In this document: piece by piece, positions 63,872-64,000 of the stretch
Numbering within the stretch: the first letter of the stretch is position 1
Layout of the letters: each line of letters begins with the position of its first letter
Notes under the pieces: generated by a model
Database searches by the model: none
What the model was told of the DNA's origin: nothing
What the model saw: the letters and a program-made list of their open reading frames with translations, nothing else
Made by a program: the position numbers and the translations under genes
NCBI GenBank assembly: GCA_041394725.1
Contig: JAWKHR010000016.1
Location: 62,001 to 126,000, forward strand
DNA: 64,000 nt
Direction of reading: 5' to 3'
DNA from: JAWKHR01 sp041394725
GTDB lineage: Bacteria > Acidobacteriota > Vicinamibacteria > Vicinamibacterales > SCN-69-37

Positions 63872-64000
63872 CTAGTGCAAGGGGCCCTTGGGCCAGCCGG
63901 CCGTCTGCTGCGCGGCCTGGGCGTCCTGGATCGCGCGCATCTGCTCCTGGAGGGCCGAGATCAGGCCCGGGATGACGCTGAAGGGCAGGGCGATGCGGGC
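63872..64000 (-). CDS. C-terminal end of an unidentified protein (5' beyond window)
   Basis: The last 42 codons before TAG, open to the window edge: LPFSVIPGLISALQEQ, then MRAIQDAQAAQQT and GWPKGPLH. The helical Gln-rich tail is not diagnostic. It lies 9 nt upstream of nth on the same strand, so likely in its operon. Confidence 0.6.
   Translation of the reverse strand, partial: ARIALPFSVIPGLISALQEQMRAIQDAQAAQQTAGWPKGPLH

Overview
The window is very GC-rich (about 70 % by eye), densely packed, and reads as one stretch of bacterial chromosome. Several gene types point to Acidobacteriota, probably the Vicinamibacteria: three secreted VWFA-type proteins of the kind described as the Acidobacterial VWFA-related family, a SpoIVB-type (S55) secreted protein, a subtilase with Asn/Trp/Gly hexapeptide repeats, and many GTG starts with 4-nt stop/start overlaps. 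This is inference from gene content; no rRNA is present.

Layout. 1-9.2 kb: an active/inactive M16 peptidase pair, an MscS channel, a membrane GGDEF-EAL protein, and divergent from it a sigma-54 activator carrying a dead GGDEF domain. 9.2-11.8 kb: a GNAT acetyltransferase and a secreted S8 protease with ten NIVWGN-type repeats. 11.8-15.8 kb: an accessory patch with VWFA genes, a duplicated VWFA fragment, a nucleotidyltransferase remnant, an orphan HicB-like gene, intergenic repeats and tRNA-Gly(CCC). 14.7-18.2 kb (minus): sugar nucleotidyltransferase, phosphohexomutase and VWFA protein; then pgsA (plus).

18.9-26.6 kb (minus) is a nine-gene housekeeping operon: aroC (with an apparent frameshift), def, fmt, rsmB, PASTA protein, rpe, thioesterase, NDP-sugar epimerase, bamD. 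26.8-31.5 kb (plus): a second sigma-54 activator and two peptide-type ABC permeases. 31.4-38.5 kb: a TPR protein, an ECF sigma/anti-sigma pair behind its own RpoE-like promoter, a secreted propeller protein and an S55 protein.

38.5-52.8 kb (plus) is the most informative region. An aromatic amino-acid supraoperon (aroDE fusion, trpE, trpG, trpD, trpC, trpF, trpB, trpA, DAHP synthase, tyrA) continues by stop/start overlap into acetoacetyl-CoA synthetase, a JAMM peptidase and leucyl aminopeptidase. Ahead of aroDE lies a ribosome-type attenuator that ORF callers would miss. It has a promoter, a 30-codon leader peptide with a Trp-Ser-Tyr-Trp-Trp-Trp-Tyr run, a perfect 12-bp terminator with seven Ts, and a 10-bp competing antiterminator. 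Three 33-bp direct repeats overlap the promoter. aroC, trpF and trpB each carry apparent single-base frameshifts, most simply explained as sequencing or assembly error.

52.8-64 kb (minus): a small membrane protein, AMIN/Amidase_3 cell-wall amidase, FtsK, RNase J, RsmA, a DUF2723-like membrane protein, a zincin, endonuclease III, and the C-terminus of an unidentified protein. These genes cover envelope growth, division and nucleic-acid housekeeping.
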